A stretch of DNA of 40,042 nt from an uncultured Bacteroides sp. (GTDB lineage: Bacteria; Bacteroidota; Bacteroidia; Bacteroidales; Bacteroidaceae): positions 1-40,042 of the forward strand of contig NZ_CASFWU010000038.1 in NCBI RefSeq assembly GCF_949298305.1, in the 5' to 3' direction. Each line of letters starts with the position of its first letter. The first letter of the stretch is position 1. The notes under the pieces were generated by a model. That model saw only the letters and a program-made list of their open reading frames with translations, made no database searches and had not been told where the DNA came from. A program made the position numbers and the translations under genes. Shown here piece by piece: positions 33,246 to 40,042 of this stretch.

Positions 33246-34090
33246 CAGCCATGATGAACAAGAGACAGAAACACGACGGACAAACACGGCTGGTACTCCT
33301 GTTGCTGGTACTGTTGTTCTGTCCTAAACTTTGGGGGCAGGACAGCTTTTCCGACGGCTTGCAAATGCTGGAGATAGAGGGGCGCATGCTCGGCTTCTAC
33401 AACCAGTTGAGTGATATTTCCGGCCGGATTCCCAAAGCAACGGCAGACGAACTGGTGGAGGCCGGACAGCAAGTGACCGCCATTGACACCAAATGGAACG
33501 CTTACTACCAGTTGCGGCAGGCCGAAATAGCCGCAGACGACTCGCTGCTCCAGATTGTAGCCGACTATCAGCTAATCAGGCAGAGCGTACTGGACTCCAT
33601 TGCCGGCAGGAAGCATTACTACGACTCCCAGAAGAGCTTTTCCGACGCTGAGGCCTTTATTTGCTCGCAGGACACGGCTTACGAGCGGCTTTATAAAACC
33701 GCCTTTGAATATTCCTTGGTGAAGTCATTGGCTCCCGAACTTGACAAGGTGAAAGGAAAGGAACAGCTGCTGTTTGCCGAAGTGCAGAGCCGCTATGAGA
33801 ACGCCAAAGCCTTGCAGGAGGAATTCGGCGAACTGAAGCCCCGCTTTTTGAAAATGGAAGAGCTGTACATCGGTCTGAAGAACACTTCCGAAAAGATACA
33901 GGCACTGGAGTTCAAACCCTGGTTCGACCGGATTAAGGACTATCTGTACAGTCTGGCGGCAGTAGCCCTGATTCTGATGTTTGCCAATATGGTGCAGGCC
34001 AAAATCAAAGCCTTCAAACAGGCACGGGAGAACGCGAAGAAGTTCCGTCAGATGATGAATCAGGAGGAGGACGACTATCCCACCATTTAA
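33242..34090 (+). CDS. Periplasmic coiled-coil protein with C-terminal membrane anchor
   Basis: 282 residues. A signal sequence (about 16-32, ending LWGQ) leads to a mostly helical, coiled-coil periplasmic region (about 35-230). One membrane segment follows (about 236-252, YSLAAVALILMFANMVQA), then a basic, then acidic, cytoplasmic tail (253-282, with KIKAFKQARENAKKFRQ). This layout fits a periplasm-spanning stalk fixed in the inner membrane, comparable to TssO/TssP-type proteins of subtype iii T6SS, but I cannot prove homology. Translationally coupled (ATGA) to the previous gene. Confidence 0.78.
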   Translation: MTAMMNKRQKHDGQTRLVLLLLVLLFCPKLWGQDSFSDGLQMLEIEGRMLGFYNQLSDISGRIPKATADELVEAGQQVTAIDTKWNAYYQLRQAEIAADDSLLQIVADYQLIRQSVLDSIAGRKHYYDSQKSFSDAEAFICSQDTAYERLYKTAFEYSLVKSLAPELDKVKGKEQLLFAEVQSRYENAKALQEEFGELKPRFLKMEELYIGLKNTSEKIQALEFKPWFDRIKDYLYSLAAVALILMFANMVQAKIKAFKQARENAKKFRQMMNQEEDDYPTI

Positions 34091-34122
34091 TGAATGTATA
34101 AACCGAAAACCAATCTGTTACA

Positions 34123-36534
34123 ATGAACAGCCGCTACATATCACTTCTACTGGTGCTTGCCCTATTCCTGGCAGGCTGCACCAAGCCCATGTCCGAGGGC
34201 AAATCGTATGACGAGGATGTGAACATCAACATTCTGAAGCTGGAGTTTGAACCCGGCTACAAGCGCTTCCATGCCAATGTCCAGATGAACGACAGCCTCA
34301 CTTCGCTCTTGCTGAGCAATGACAGTACCGTCCACTTCAAGACGGAGGAATTCGTGAAAGGCAACCTGTACGACGAGAAAACACAGCCGAAACTGGTGGG
34401 TTACAAGAATCTCAAGATTCAGGAAATAGCCAATCTGGACCTGAACCTGCTGCTCCTGATGGACATGACGCTGGATGCCGAGAAGATTGCCAAGCAGGAA
34501 AAGGTGGTACGGAACTTGAAGAAACTGTTTTCGCCGAACCATCTTCACATTGCCTTCATGAGGAACAAGACCGTTACTGAAACGATGGAAGCGACGGATT
34601 ACGTTCTGGACAACTACTTCAAGGCCGTGCCGGGCGAGAAGTATCTCTACCGTTCTATCCTGGCCAAAGTGGAGGAATTCAAAAGCGACTCTGTGGCACG
34701 TCCGCTGCAAGTGGTGCGGGACAGTGTCCTTCCGCTGCTTCCCGAACAGAAAATCATGATTGTCTTTTCGGACGGGAAGGTCTATGACCACAACAGACCG
34801 ACTGACCCCGACCACTACGCCCTGCAGCAGCGGATGGTCCAGTATGCCGACTCTGTTTCAGAGTTCCCGGTATTCTATCTCAGCATGAAAGACACGGGCG
34901 AAGGAACCGTGGAATCCGATAGCGTGGAAGTCACAGACGAGGAAGCCAAGAACATGCTGACAGTCTTTTGCCGGAATACGGGTGGAAAGTACATAGAGAC
35001 GTATAACCGGAATCTGGTTCTCAGCGATATGCTGAAACAGCTTCATAAAGAATATGCCGACTATCAGTTTACCTTTGTCAATCCAGACCTGAAGATTTAC
35101 CGCGGCATGAAGCGCAAATTGCAGATTGGGTGCTACAAGGGAGACAGCCTGATTGCCTCCGACTACATCTATTACAATGCAGGCAGTGTCTATAACCCCA
35201 TCATCGTCAATGGTTTCACCACTTTCCAGGTCATTCTTCAAGGCACTCTTCTGGGGCTGCTGACGCTGTTGCTGATTTATCTGTTGTTTCAGTTCCTGGT
35301 GCCGGCCATCCGTTACCTGATATTCAGAAAGAAATATGTGACCCGCTACGTCAACAAGAACATGAGCTACAACGGGATGCTGGTCGAGCAGTCCTGCTAC
35401 TTCTGCAAGGCGCCGTTTGTGGCGGGTGACAAGATTGTGGTGAAATGCCAGCACGTGGTACACGAGACCTGCTGGAAGGAGAATGGCTACAAATGTCCCG
35501 AATATGGGAGGAACTGCAAGACTGGCAGCCATTACTACAACCTTCAGAATCTGTTCGACCCGCACAACGCTTCGTTCTATCTGTCGTGGATTCTGGCGGG
35601 GGCACTGGCCGGACTGATAGCCTGGGTCAGTTTTACAGCCAACGCGCACAACAACGAGAACCTGACACTGGTGAAGCTCATACACCTCATCTTCGGGGTG
35701 GATACCAATTCTCCCCAGGCCGTCGTCCTGATGGAAGAATACGGCAGCCATCTGTTCTATCTGCCTTTCTACGGGATGAACATTGGCTTCTTCCTGACCC
35801 TGACACTGAGCGCCCTGACCAGTCACGGAAGGTGGTGGTGGAAGAGGTCGCTGATTGTCGTAATCAAGTCCATTGCCGGAGGCGTCTGCGGCTATCTTTC
35901 CTTCTTCATCGGATGCGTCATCTCCATTGCCCTGAACTTCACGGACAACTCCTTCCTGGTTGACTGGATTCCCTGGCTGATTAGCGGCTTCGGCATCGCG
36001 TTCGCGGTTTCTTACGGAACGGACATCAAGCTGAAGAAGGCACTGGTGGGCGCGGCCATCTCCATTGTCTTCGGCCTGGGTTCCATGTACCTTTGGTCGT
36101 TCGCTTTCAATTCCCTGGTCGATACGCGCGAGTTCCTGCTCCTGAGCTACATGATTTACAGCATCGGGTTCGCCATCAGCGTGGCGGCCACCAGCCCGAA
36201 GTCCGAGCGCTACTTCCTGCGGGTGGAAGGCCCCATCAAGGAGATGGACATTGCCATCTACAAGTGGATGGGGGCAGCCAATCCGTCGCGGCGGATTTCG
36301 ATAGGCAAGTCCGTCAACTGTAATCTGCAGATGACCTGGGACATCACCAGCCCCATTGCCCCCGAGCAGGCCGAGGTGCGGATGATGAACGGCTATCTTT
36401 ATCTCATTGCGCTGGAAGAGGGCGTGCTCTTCGACAAGAAGCCGCTGAAGCCCCTCGTCAAGAAGCGCCTCTACCACGGTTCCCGCTTCGTCATCGGAAA
36501 GACCACATTCACTTACATCGAGAAAGACCTGTGA
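34123..36534 (+). CDS. vWA - TM - RING-H2 - multi-TM - FHA-like membrane protein (possible E3)
   Basis: 803 residues in a rare combination. The lipobox LFLAGC (Cys19) leads to a periplasmic vWA-like domain (about 95-310; strands LLLLMDMT and KIMIVFSDGK resemble the two metal-site strands). A membrane segment follows (about 366-394). A cytoplasmic RING-H2-like finger comes next with ligands C425, C428, C442, H444, H447, C450, C458 and C465. Then come five or six further membrane segments (about 486-505, 543-563, 577-604, 612-632, 640-662, 670-690) and a C-terminal FHA-like domain (about 720-800: ISIGKSVNCNLQM ... HGSRFVIGKTTFTYIE). The last cysteine pair is spaced x6 instead of x2, so a different zinc fold remains possible. 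With Ubl, E1 and E2 in the same island it is the natural E3 candidate. It may also be the inner-membrane core of the secretion machine. Confidence 0.85.
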   Translation: MNSRYISLLLVLALFLAGCTKPMSEGKSYDEDVNINILKLEFEPGYKRFHANVQMNDSLTSLLLSNDSTVHFKTEEFVKGNLYDEKTQPKLVGYKNLKIQEIANLDLNLLLLMDMTLDAEKIAKQEKVVRNLKKLFSPNHLHIAFMRNKTVTETMEATDYVLDNYFKAVPGEKYLYRSILAKVEEFKSDSVARPLQVVRDSVLPLLPEQKIMIVFSDGKVYDHNRPTDPDHYALQQRMVQYADSVSEFPVFYLSMKDTGEGTVESDSVEVTDEEAKNMLTVFCRNTGGKYIETYNRNLVLSDMLKQLHKEYADYQFTFVNPDLKIYRGMKRKLQIGCYKGDSLIASDYIYYNAGSVYNPIIVNGFTTFQVILQGTLLGLLTLLLIYLLFQFLVPAIRYLIFRKKYVTRYVNKNMSYNGMLVEQSCYFCKAPFVAGDKIVVKCQHVVHETCWKENGYKCPEYGRNCKTGSHYYNLQNLFDPHNASFYLSWILAGALAGLIAWVSFTANAHNNENLTLVKLIHLIFGVDTNSPQAVVLMEEYGSHLFYLPFYGMNIGFFLTLTLSALTSHGRWWWKRSLIVVIKSIAGGVCGYLSFFIGCVISIALNFTDNSFLVDWIPWLISGFGIAFAVSYGTDIKLKKALVGAAISIVFGLGSMYLWSFAFNSLVDTREFLLLSYMIYSIGFAISVAATSPKSERYFLRVEGPIKEMDIAIYKWMGAANPSRRISIGKSVNCNLQMTWDITSPIAPEQAEVRMMNGYLYLIALEEGVLFDKKPLKPLVKKRLYHGSRFVIGKTTFTYIEKDL

Positions 36535-36569
36535 CGGCGCTGCCTGCCGCCCTTCGGCAACCATAAACC

Positions 36570-36615
36570 AAGAGGGTATGTCCAAACATTGATTTCCGTT
36601 TGGGCATACCCTCTT
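36570..36615 (+). terminator. Terminator at the end of the T6SS island
   Basis: An 18-bp stem (AAGAGGGTATGTCCAAAC at 36570-36587 with GTTTGGGCATACCCTCTT at 36598-36615, one G-T pair) lies 36 bases after the RING gene stop. The T tail is short, so termination may be partly factor-assisted. Confidence 0.75.
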
Positions 36616-36893
36616 TGAATGATATCCCAAGTAAGATTGATAATTGGCTTATTTTTTAGACCGTTGTAGAGACAATAAAAATGCAGCCTGAACGCAATTA
36701 TAGACCATTTGATATCTGTTGTCCGCATCTTAATCCATATTGACGTTTGAGAGGTATTCGGCGTGTTGTAATAATACCTATTTTTGTCAATAAATGTTGG
36801 TAAAGGCATTGCTTGTGTGTAGTTGAGATGCCGTGCTGTTATGCTTTGCTTGCGGATACTTTTTCATTATTAATTTAAATATTTCTTTGTATT
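36616..36893. other. AT-rich intergenic region
   Basis: A/T-rich stretch between the T6SS terminator and the small lipoprotein gene. A 98-codon minus frame crosses it but includes the terminator stem and part of the island's last gene, so I do not regard it as a gene. No exact promoter consensus was found for the gene at 36894. Confidence 0.45.
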
Positions 36894-37481
36894 ATGAAGA
36901 TTGACAAGTTTTTCAGTTGGCTGCTGCTATCTGTGGTTCTGTGTTCGTTTTGTGCATGCAGCAGTGATGACGAGGAAGGTGAAGGGACAGGTTCCAATGG
37001 GGCGGTAACGCTGAACATAGGAGGGGTAAAGACCAATCTTGGCAATGTCTATTGGATGGCTGAGTCTTACAGTCAAGGCAAGAATCATTATGAATTGCAA
37101 TTCATGTCGTTTGACCTTTATGCTTATATGGCTGGTGGTGATTATTCTTCGTTACCGTCAAGCTATTCGGTGGTTTATATTTCTTTTGAAGCTCCTGGGT
37201 CTCTTGCCGAACTGCCTGTCGGTACTTTCGAAGAGAATGATTACGAGTTGTCGGGAGTATTGGATGCTTCTTTGGATAATGGTGAGGGCCGTTACTATGT
37301 GGAGGAAGGCTCTGCAAGCGGCAGCCTTGTCATAACTAAGGCAGGTGATAATTATACGGTAACCATTTCGCCGCTCGAAGTTGTTTACAGCAATCCGGAT
37401 GATGTCGGACAGGGTAATTGGATGTCAACAACAATGAACTGGAATTATACGGGCAAGATAAAGAAAGCTCCTGAGGAGTGA
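36894..37481 (+). CDS. Small lipoprotein of unknown function
   Basis: 195 residues with an SPII signal (hydrophobic LLLSVVLCSFCAC, candidate lipid Cys22), followed by SSDDEEGEGTG, the Ser/Asp/Glu-rich start common in surface-exposed Bacteroides lipoproteins. The rest is a beta-rich domain with many Tyr/Gly/Ser residues (ELQFMSFDLYAYMAGG, SGSLVITKAGDNYTVTIS). Codon use is more AT-rich than in the T6SS genes. Function not recognised. It is separated from the island by a terminator and convergent with the acyl-CoA synthetase gene. Confidence 0.85.
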   Translation: MKIDKFFSWLLLSVVLCSFCACSSDDEEGEGTGSNGAVTLNIGGVKTNLGNVYWMAESYSQGKNHYELQFMSFDLYAYMAGGDYSSLPSSYSVVYISFEAPGSLAELPVGTFEENDYELSGVLDASLDNGEGRYYVEEGSASGSLVITKAGDNYTVTISPLEVVYSNPDDVGQGNWMSTTMNWNYTGKIKKAPEE

Positions 37482-37593
37482 TATATTGTGTAAGTGCATT
37501 CTGTAAGAGCCTGTATGACTCCTGTTGGGCATATTGTCATCGGAGTCTATTTATGCGGCTTGAAACGTATGAGTTTTACGTGCATGTATTAAG

Positions 37594-37630
37594 AAGAGGC
37601 CATGCTTTGCTTTGCAAAACATGGCCTCTT
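37594..37630. terminator. Bidirectional terminator hairpin
   Basis: A 17-bp stem (AAGAGGCCATGCTTTGC at 37594-37610 with GCAAAACATGGCCTCTT at 37614-37630) has a 3-base loop and a single C-A mismatch on the plus RNA (G-U on the minus RNA). It lies between the convergent lipoprotein and acyl-CoA synthetase genes. Confidence 0.75.
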
Positions 37631-37660
37631 ACTTGTGTCAATACGGCATTCTTTTTCTGT

Positions 37661-39316
37661 TTATTTCTCGTCGTTCTTCCGAATCTCCACACGGCGTATC
37701 TTGCCGCTGATGGTCTTGGGCAGTTCGTCGACGAACTCGATGACGCGCGGATACTTGTAGGGGGCGGTGACGCGCTTCACGTGGTTCTGAAGCTCCTTGA
37801 TGAGGGCGTCGCCGGCCTTGTCCTTGTAGGCTTTGGAGAGGACGATGGTGGCTTTCACGACCTGACCGCGGATTTCGTCGGGCACGCCGGTGATGGCACA
37901 CTCTACAACGGCAGGATGGGTCATCAGCGCACTTTCCACTTCGAACGGGCCGATGCGGTAGCCCGAACTCTTGATGACATCGTCGGCACGGCCAACAAAC
38001 CACAAGTAGCCGTCTTCGTCCTTCCAGGCCACGTCGCCCGTGTAGTAGATGCCGTCGTGCCAGGCTTCGCGGGTACGTTCGGGGTCGCGGTAATACTCTT
38101 TGAAGAGGCCGAGGGGCTTGCCCTTGTCGGTACGGATGACAATCTGGCCCTGCTCGCCGGCTTCGACGGAGCGGCCGTCGTGGTCGATGAGGTCGACGTC
38201 GTATTGCGGGTTGGGCAGTCCCATGCTGCCGGGCTTGGGTTCCATCCAGGGCATGGTGGCCACGGTCAGGGTGGTTTCGGTCTGCCCGAATCCTTCCATC
38301 AGACGGATGCCCGTCAGTTTCTTGAAGGTCTCGAACACGGCGGGGTTCAGGGCTTCGCCGGCGATGGTGCAGTACTCCAGACAGGACAGGTCGTACTTCG
38401 TCAGGTCTTCGTGGATGAGGAAGCGGAAGATGGTGGGCGGCGCGCAGAGCGAGGTGACGTGATAGTCCTGAATCTTCTGCAGGATGTCGGCGGGTGTGAA
38501 CTTCTCGTGGTCGTAGACGAAGACGTTGGCGCCGGCTATCCACTGTCCGTAAAGCTTGCCCCACACGGCCTTGCCCCAGCCGGTGTCGGCGATGGTGAGG
38601 TGCAGGCTGTCGGGCCGGAGGTTGTGCCAGATGTAGCCCGTCACGATGTGTCCCAGCGGATAGGTGAAGTCGTGGGCCACCATCTTGGGTTCGCCCGTGG
38701 TGCCGCTGGTGAAGTACATCAGCGAGATGTCGTCGTTGGTATTGACGTGTGCGGGACGGACAAAGGGTGCGGCGGCTTCGATGCCCTTGTGGAAGTCTTC
38801 GTAGCCTTCGGGCACCTCGGGACCTACGCTGACTAAGCACTTCACGCTGGGCGACTCGGGCATGGCGGCGGTGATGTGGTCGGTGATGACCGTTTCGCCT
38901 GCGCAGACAATCATTTTGATGTCGGCGGCGTTGCAGCGGTAGACGATGTCTTTCTTCGTCAGCAGGTGGGTGGCGGGGATGACGACGGCTCCCAGCTTGT
39001 GCAGGGCCACGATGCTGAACCAGAACTCGTAGCGGCGTTTCAGGATGAGCATCACCATGTCACCGTGGCCGATGCCGAGGCTCTGGAAGTAGCTGGCCGT
39101 CTGGTCGGTGTAGCGCTTCATGTCGGCGAAGGTGAACTGGCGGTGTTCGCCCTTGTCGTTGGTCCAGAGCAGGGCGGGTTTGTCGGGTTGCTCGGCTGCC
39201 CAGGCGTCCACGACGTCGTAGCCGAAGTTGAAGTTCTCGGGTACGTTTATCTTCAGGTTTTCTTTGAAGTCCTGTTGTGAAGTAAATGTGGTCTGTTTTA
39301 GAAATCTTTCTATCAT
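37661..39316 (-). CDS. Acyl-CoA synthetase (AMP-forming)
   Basis: 551-residue ANL-superfamily ligase forming an acyl-CoA from a carboxylic acid, ATP and CoA through an acyl-adenylate. Signatures are the P-loop-like YFTSGTTGEPKMV (about 215-227), the A5-type motif GFGQTETTL (about 341-349), YYTGDVAWKDEDGYLWFVGRADDVIKSSGYRIGP (about 425-458, giving the Asp and the hinge), and a C-terminal Lys motif PKTISGKIRR (about 532-541). The closest resemblance is to medium-chain/acetyl-type synthetases; the exact substrate is not readable. An XRE-cupin regulator gene lies upstream on the same strand. Confidence 0.92.
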   Translation of the reverse strand: MIERFLKQTTFTSQQDFKENLKINVPENFNFGYDVVDAWAAEQPDKPALLWTNDKGEHRQFTFADMKRYTDQTASYFQSLGIGHGDMVMLILKRRYEFWFSIVALHKLGAVVIPATHLLTKKDIVYRCNAADIKMIVCAGETVITDHITAAMPESPSVKCLVSVGPEVPEGYEDFHKGIEAAAPFVRPAHVNTNDDISLMYFTSGTTGEPKMVAHDFTYPLGHIVTGYIWHNLRPDSLHLTIADTGWGKAVWGKLYGQWIAGANVFVYDHEKFTPADILQKIQDYHVTSLCAPPTIFRFLIHEDLTKYDLSCLEYCTIAGEALNPAVFETFKKLTGIRLMEGFGQTETTLTVATMPWMEPKPGSMGLPNPQYDVDLIDHDGRSVEAGEQGQIVIRTDKGKPLGLFKEYYRDPERTREAWHDGIYYTGDVAWKDEDGYLWFVGRADDVIKSSGYRIGPFEVESALMTHPAVVECAITGVPDEIRGQVVKATIVLSKAYKDKAGDALIKELQNHVKRVTAPYKYPRVIEFVDELPKTISGKIRRVEIRKNDEK

Positions 39317-39339
39317 AATGGTAAAGAATGTGTATTAGA

Positions 39340-39490
39340 AGTTAAAGGGAGTTAGAGGGAGTCATCGCCCGCCTTGGCGGGCTTGGGAGTTAAAGGCCAA
39401 ATGTGTGGCTAATGGGCTATCGGCCTTTCACTCCTGACGGAGCGTCAGCGAAGTGATAACTCCCTTTAACTCCTTCTAACTTCTTCTGAA
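39340..39490. repeat. Intergenic inverted-repeat element
   Basis: Outer arms agaagttaaagggagttaga (from about 39335) and taactccttctaacttcttc (to about 39487) form an imperfect stem. Inner parts include cgcccgccttggcgggc (perfect small hairpin cccgcc/ggcggg at 39368-39381), gggcttgggagttaaag (39379-39395) and ggccaaatgtgtggctaatgggctatcggcc. The 17-mer gggcttgggagttaaag is shared with 22167-22183. Probably a dispersed palindromic element without coding capacity. Confidence 0.7.
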
Positions 39491-39492
39491 AG

Positions 39493-40041
39493 TTACATGA
39501 TGATTGCCAGGAACCGCACGGTCTTGCCGTCCAGTGCCTTCATGCCGTGTGGCAGGCTGGAGTTGAAGTAGAGGCTGTCGCCCTCTTCCAGCACCAGCTC
39601 CTTGCCTCCCACGCTCAGCAGCAGGCGGCCTTCAATGACGAGGTTGAACTCCTGTCCTTCGTGCGTATTGTAGTGCATGGGGTTGTCGTTGGGCTCCACG
39701 GTGACGATGAACGGGTCGGCCTTGCGGTCCTTGAATCCGGCGGCCAGCGACTGGTACTTGTAGGCCTTGGTGCGCTCCACGCTCACGCCCTTGCCGGCGC
39801 GGGTCAGGAAGTAGGTGCTCATCTTGGGTTCTTCGCCGAACATCAGCGCGTCCAGTGCGATGCCGTAGTGGCGGGCTATCTGCTGCATCATGCTCACCGA
39901 GATGTCGTGCTCGCCCGACTCGGCGCGCTCGTATTCGTCCTTGTCTATGCCGCACTCGTTGGCAATGTCGTTGGGGGTCAGCTCCATGGCGTCGCGCAGT
40001 CCGCGCAGGCGCTCGGCTATTTGTTTAATCTGTTCGTCCAT
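39493..40041 (-). CDS. XRE-family regulator with cupin sensor domain
   Basis: 182 residues. An N-terminal helix-turn-helix of the XRE/Cro type (about 5-65, with LRGLRDAMELTPNDIANECG and ISVSMMQQIARHYGIALDAL) is fused to a C-terminal cupin_2 barrel (about 110-180, with HYNTHEGQEFNLVIEGRL and LEEGDSLYFNSSLPHGM). This architecture senses a small molecule or metal and regulates neighbouring metabolic genes. The adjacent acyl-CoA synthetase is the likely target. The start codon lies at the window edge (complement of 40039-40041); upstream sequence is unavailable, so a longer N terminus cannot be excluded, although the HTH begins at a normal distance. Confidence 0.9.
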   Translation of the reverse strand: MDEQIKQIAERLRGLRDAMELTPNDIANECGIDKDEYERAESGEHDISVSMMQQIARHYGIALDALMFGEEPKMSTYFLTRAGKGVSVERTKAYKYQSLAAGFKDRKADPFIVTVEPNDNPMHYNTHEGQEFNLVIEGRLLLSVGGKELVLEEGDSLYFNSSLPHGMKALDGKTVRFLAIIM

Positions 40042-40042
40042 A

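Noticed and set aside
10587..36534. A recognisable toxin effector with its immunity gene
   Set aside because: I searched the proteins for nuclease, lysozyme, lipase, ADP-ribosyltransferase or pore-forming motifs and saw none convincing. The AT-rich VgrG module and the minus-strand pair remain only candidates.
34858..36630. 590-codon minus-strand frame
   Set aside because: Antisense to the RING/FHA protein, and it runs through the downstream terminator stem.
37478..38836. 452-codon plus-strand frame
   Set aside because: Antisense to the acyl-CoA synthetase, and it crosses the bidirectional terminator. Composition is that of shadow translation.

Overview
The window looks like a chromosomal segment of a Bacteroides-type gut Bacteroidales. 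The evidence is the recurrent Bacteroidetes promoter architecture (TTTG, about 19-21 bases, TAnnTTTG) before several genes, A-rich leaders without clear Shine-Dalgarno sites, many lipoprotein/SPII signals, and a Bacteroidetes-type (subtype iii) type VI secretion system (T6SS). Coding DNA is mostly GC-rich, with one sharp AT-rich exception inside vgrG.

Layout. 1-3363: a self-regulated operon (ABC ATPase, ABC membrane protein, YtrA-type GntR regulator, exported hypothetical) behind a strong promoter with a perfect 11-bp inverted-repeat operator. 3364-4358: non-coding stretch with a 22-bp tandem repeat and tRNA-Lys(TTT). 4359-6107 (minus): PerM/AI-2E family membrane protein and thymidine kinase. 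6482-10266 (plus): housekeeping genes (hypothetical, rsmI, coiled-coil lipoprotein, HAD hydrolase, MarC-family protein).

10587-36534 is the T6SS island. First block, plus: clpV/tssH, tssB, tssC, two hcp genes, two divergent Hcp-like genes, vgrG, a beta-repeat protein and a DUF4280 PAAR-like tip protein. Then comes a 0.5-kb inverted-repeat array and a minus-strand pair (an exported PEGA-domain protein and an acidic/coiled-coil protein). Last block, plus: an E1-like ThiF enzyme, tssG, tssK, tssE, tssF, a ubiquitin-like protein, an E2-like protein, two exported proteins, and an 803-residue membrane protein carrying vWA-like, RING-H2-like and FHA-like domains.

The most interesting content is this apparently complete ubiquitin-like conjugation set (Ubl, E1, E2, and a RING as possible E3) interleaved with the T6SS baseplate genes. 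The E1 stop codon overlaps the tssG start, so the two look translationally coupled. The Ubl ends in a ready-exposed Pro-Gly, and no JAB-type protease is seen. The usual TssJ/L/M membrane complex is not recognisable; the RING protein and its two exported neighbours probably take that place. My inference is that the system modifies a T6SS or effector component, or uses the Ubl fold as a structural or assembly part.

36894-40041: a small lipoprotein, then on the minus strand an acyl-CoA synthetase-type AMP-forming ligase and an XRE-cupin regulator.
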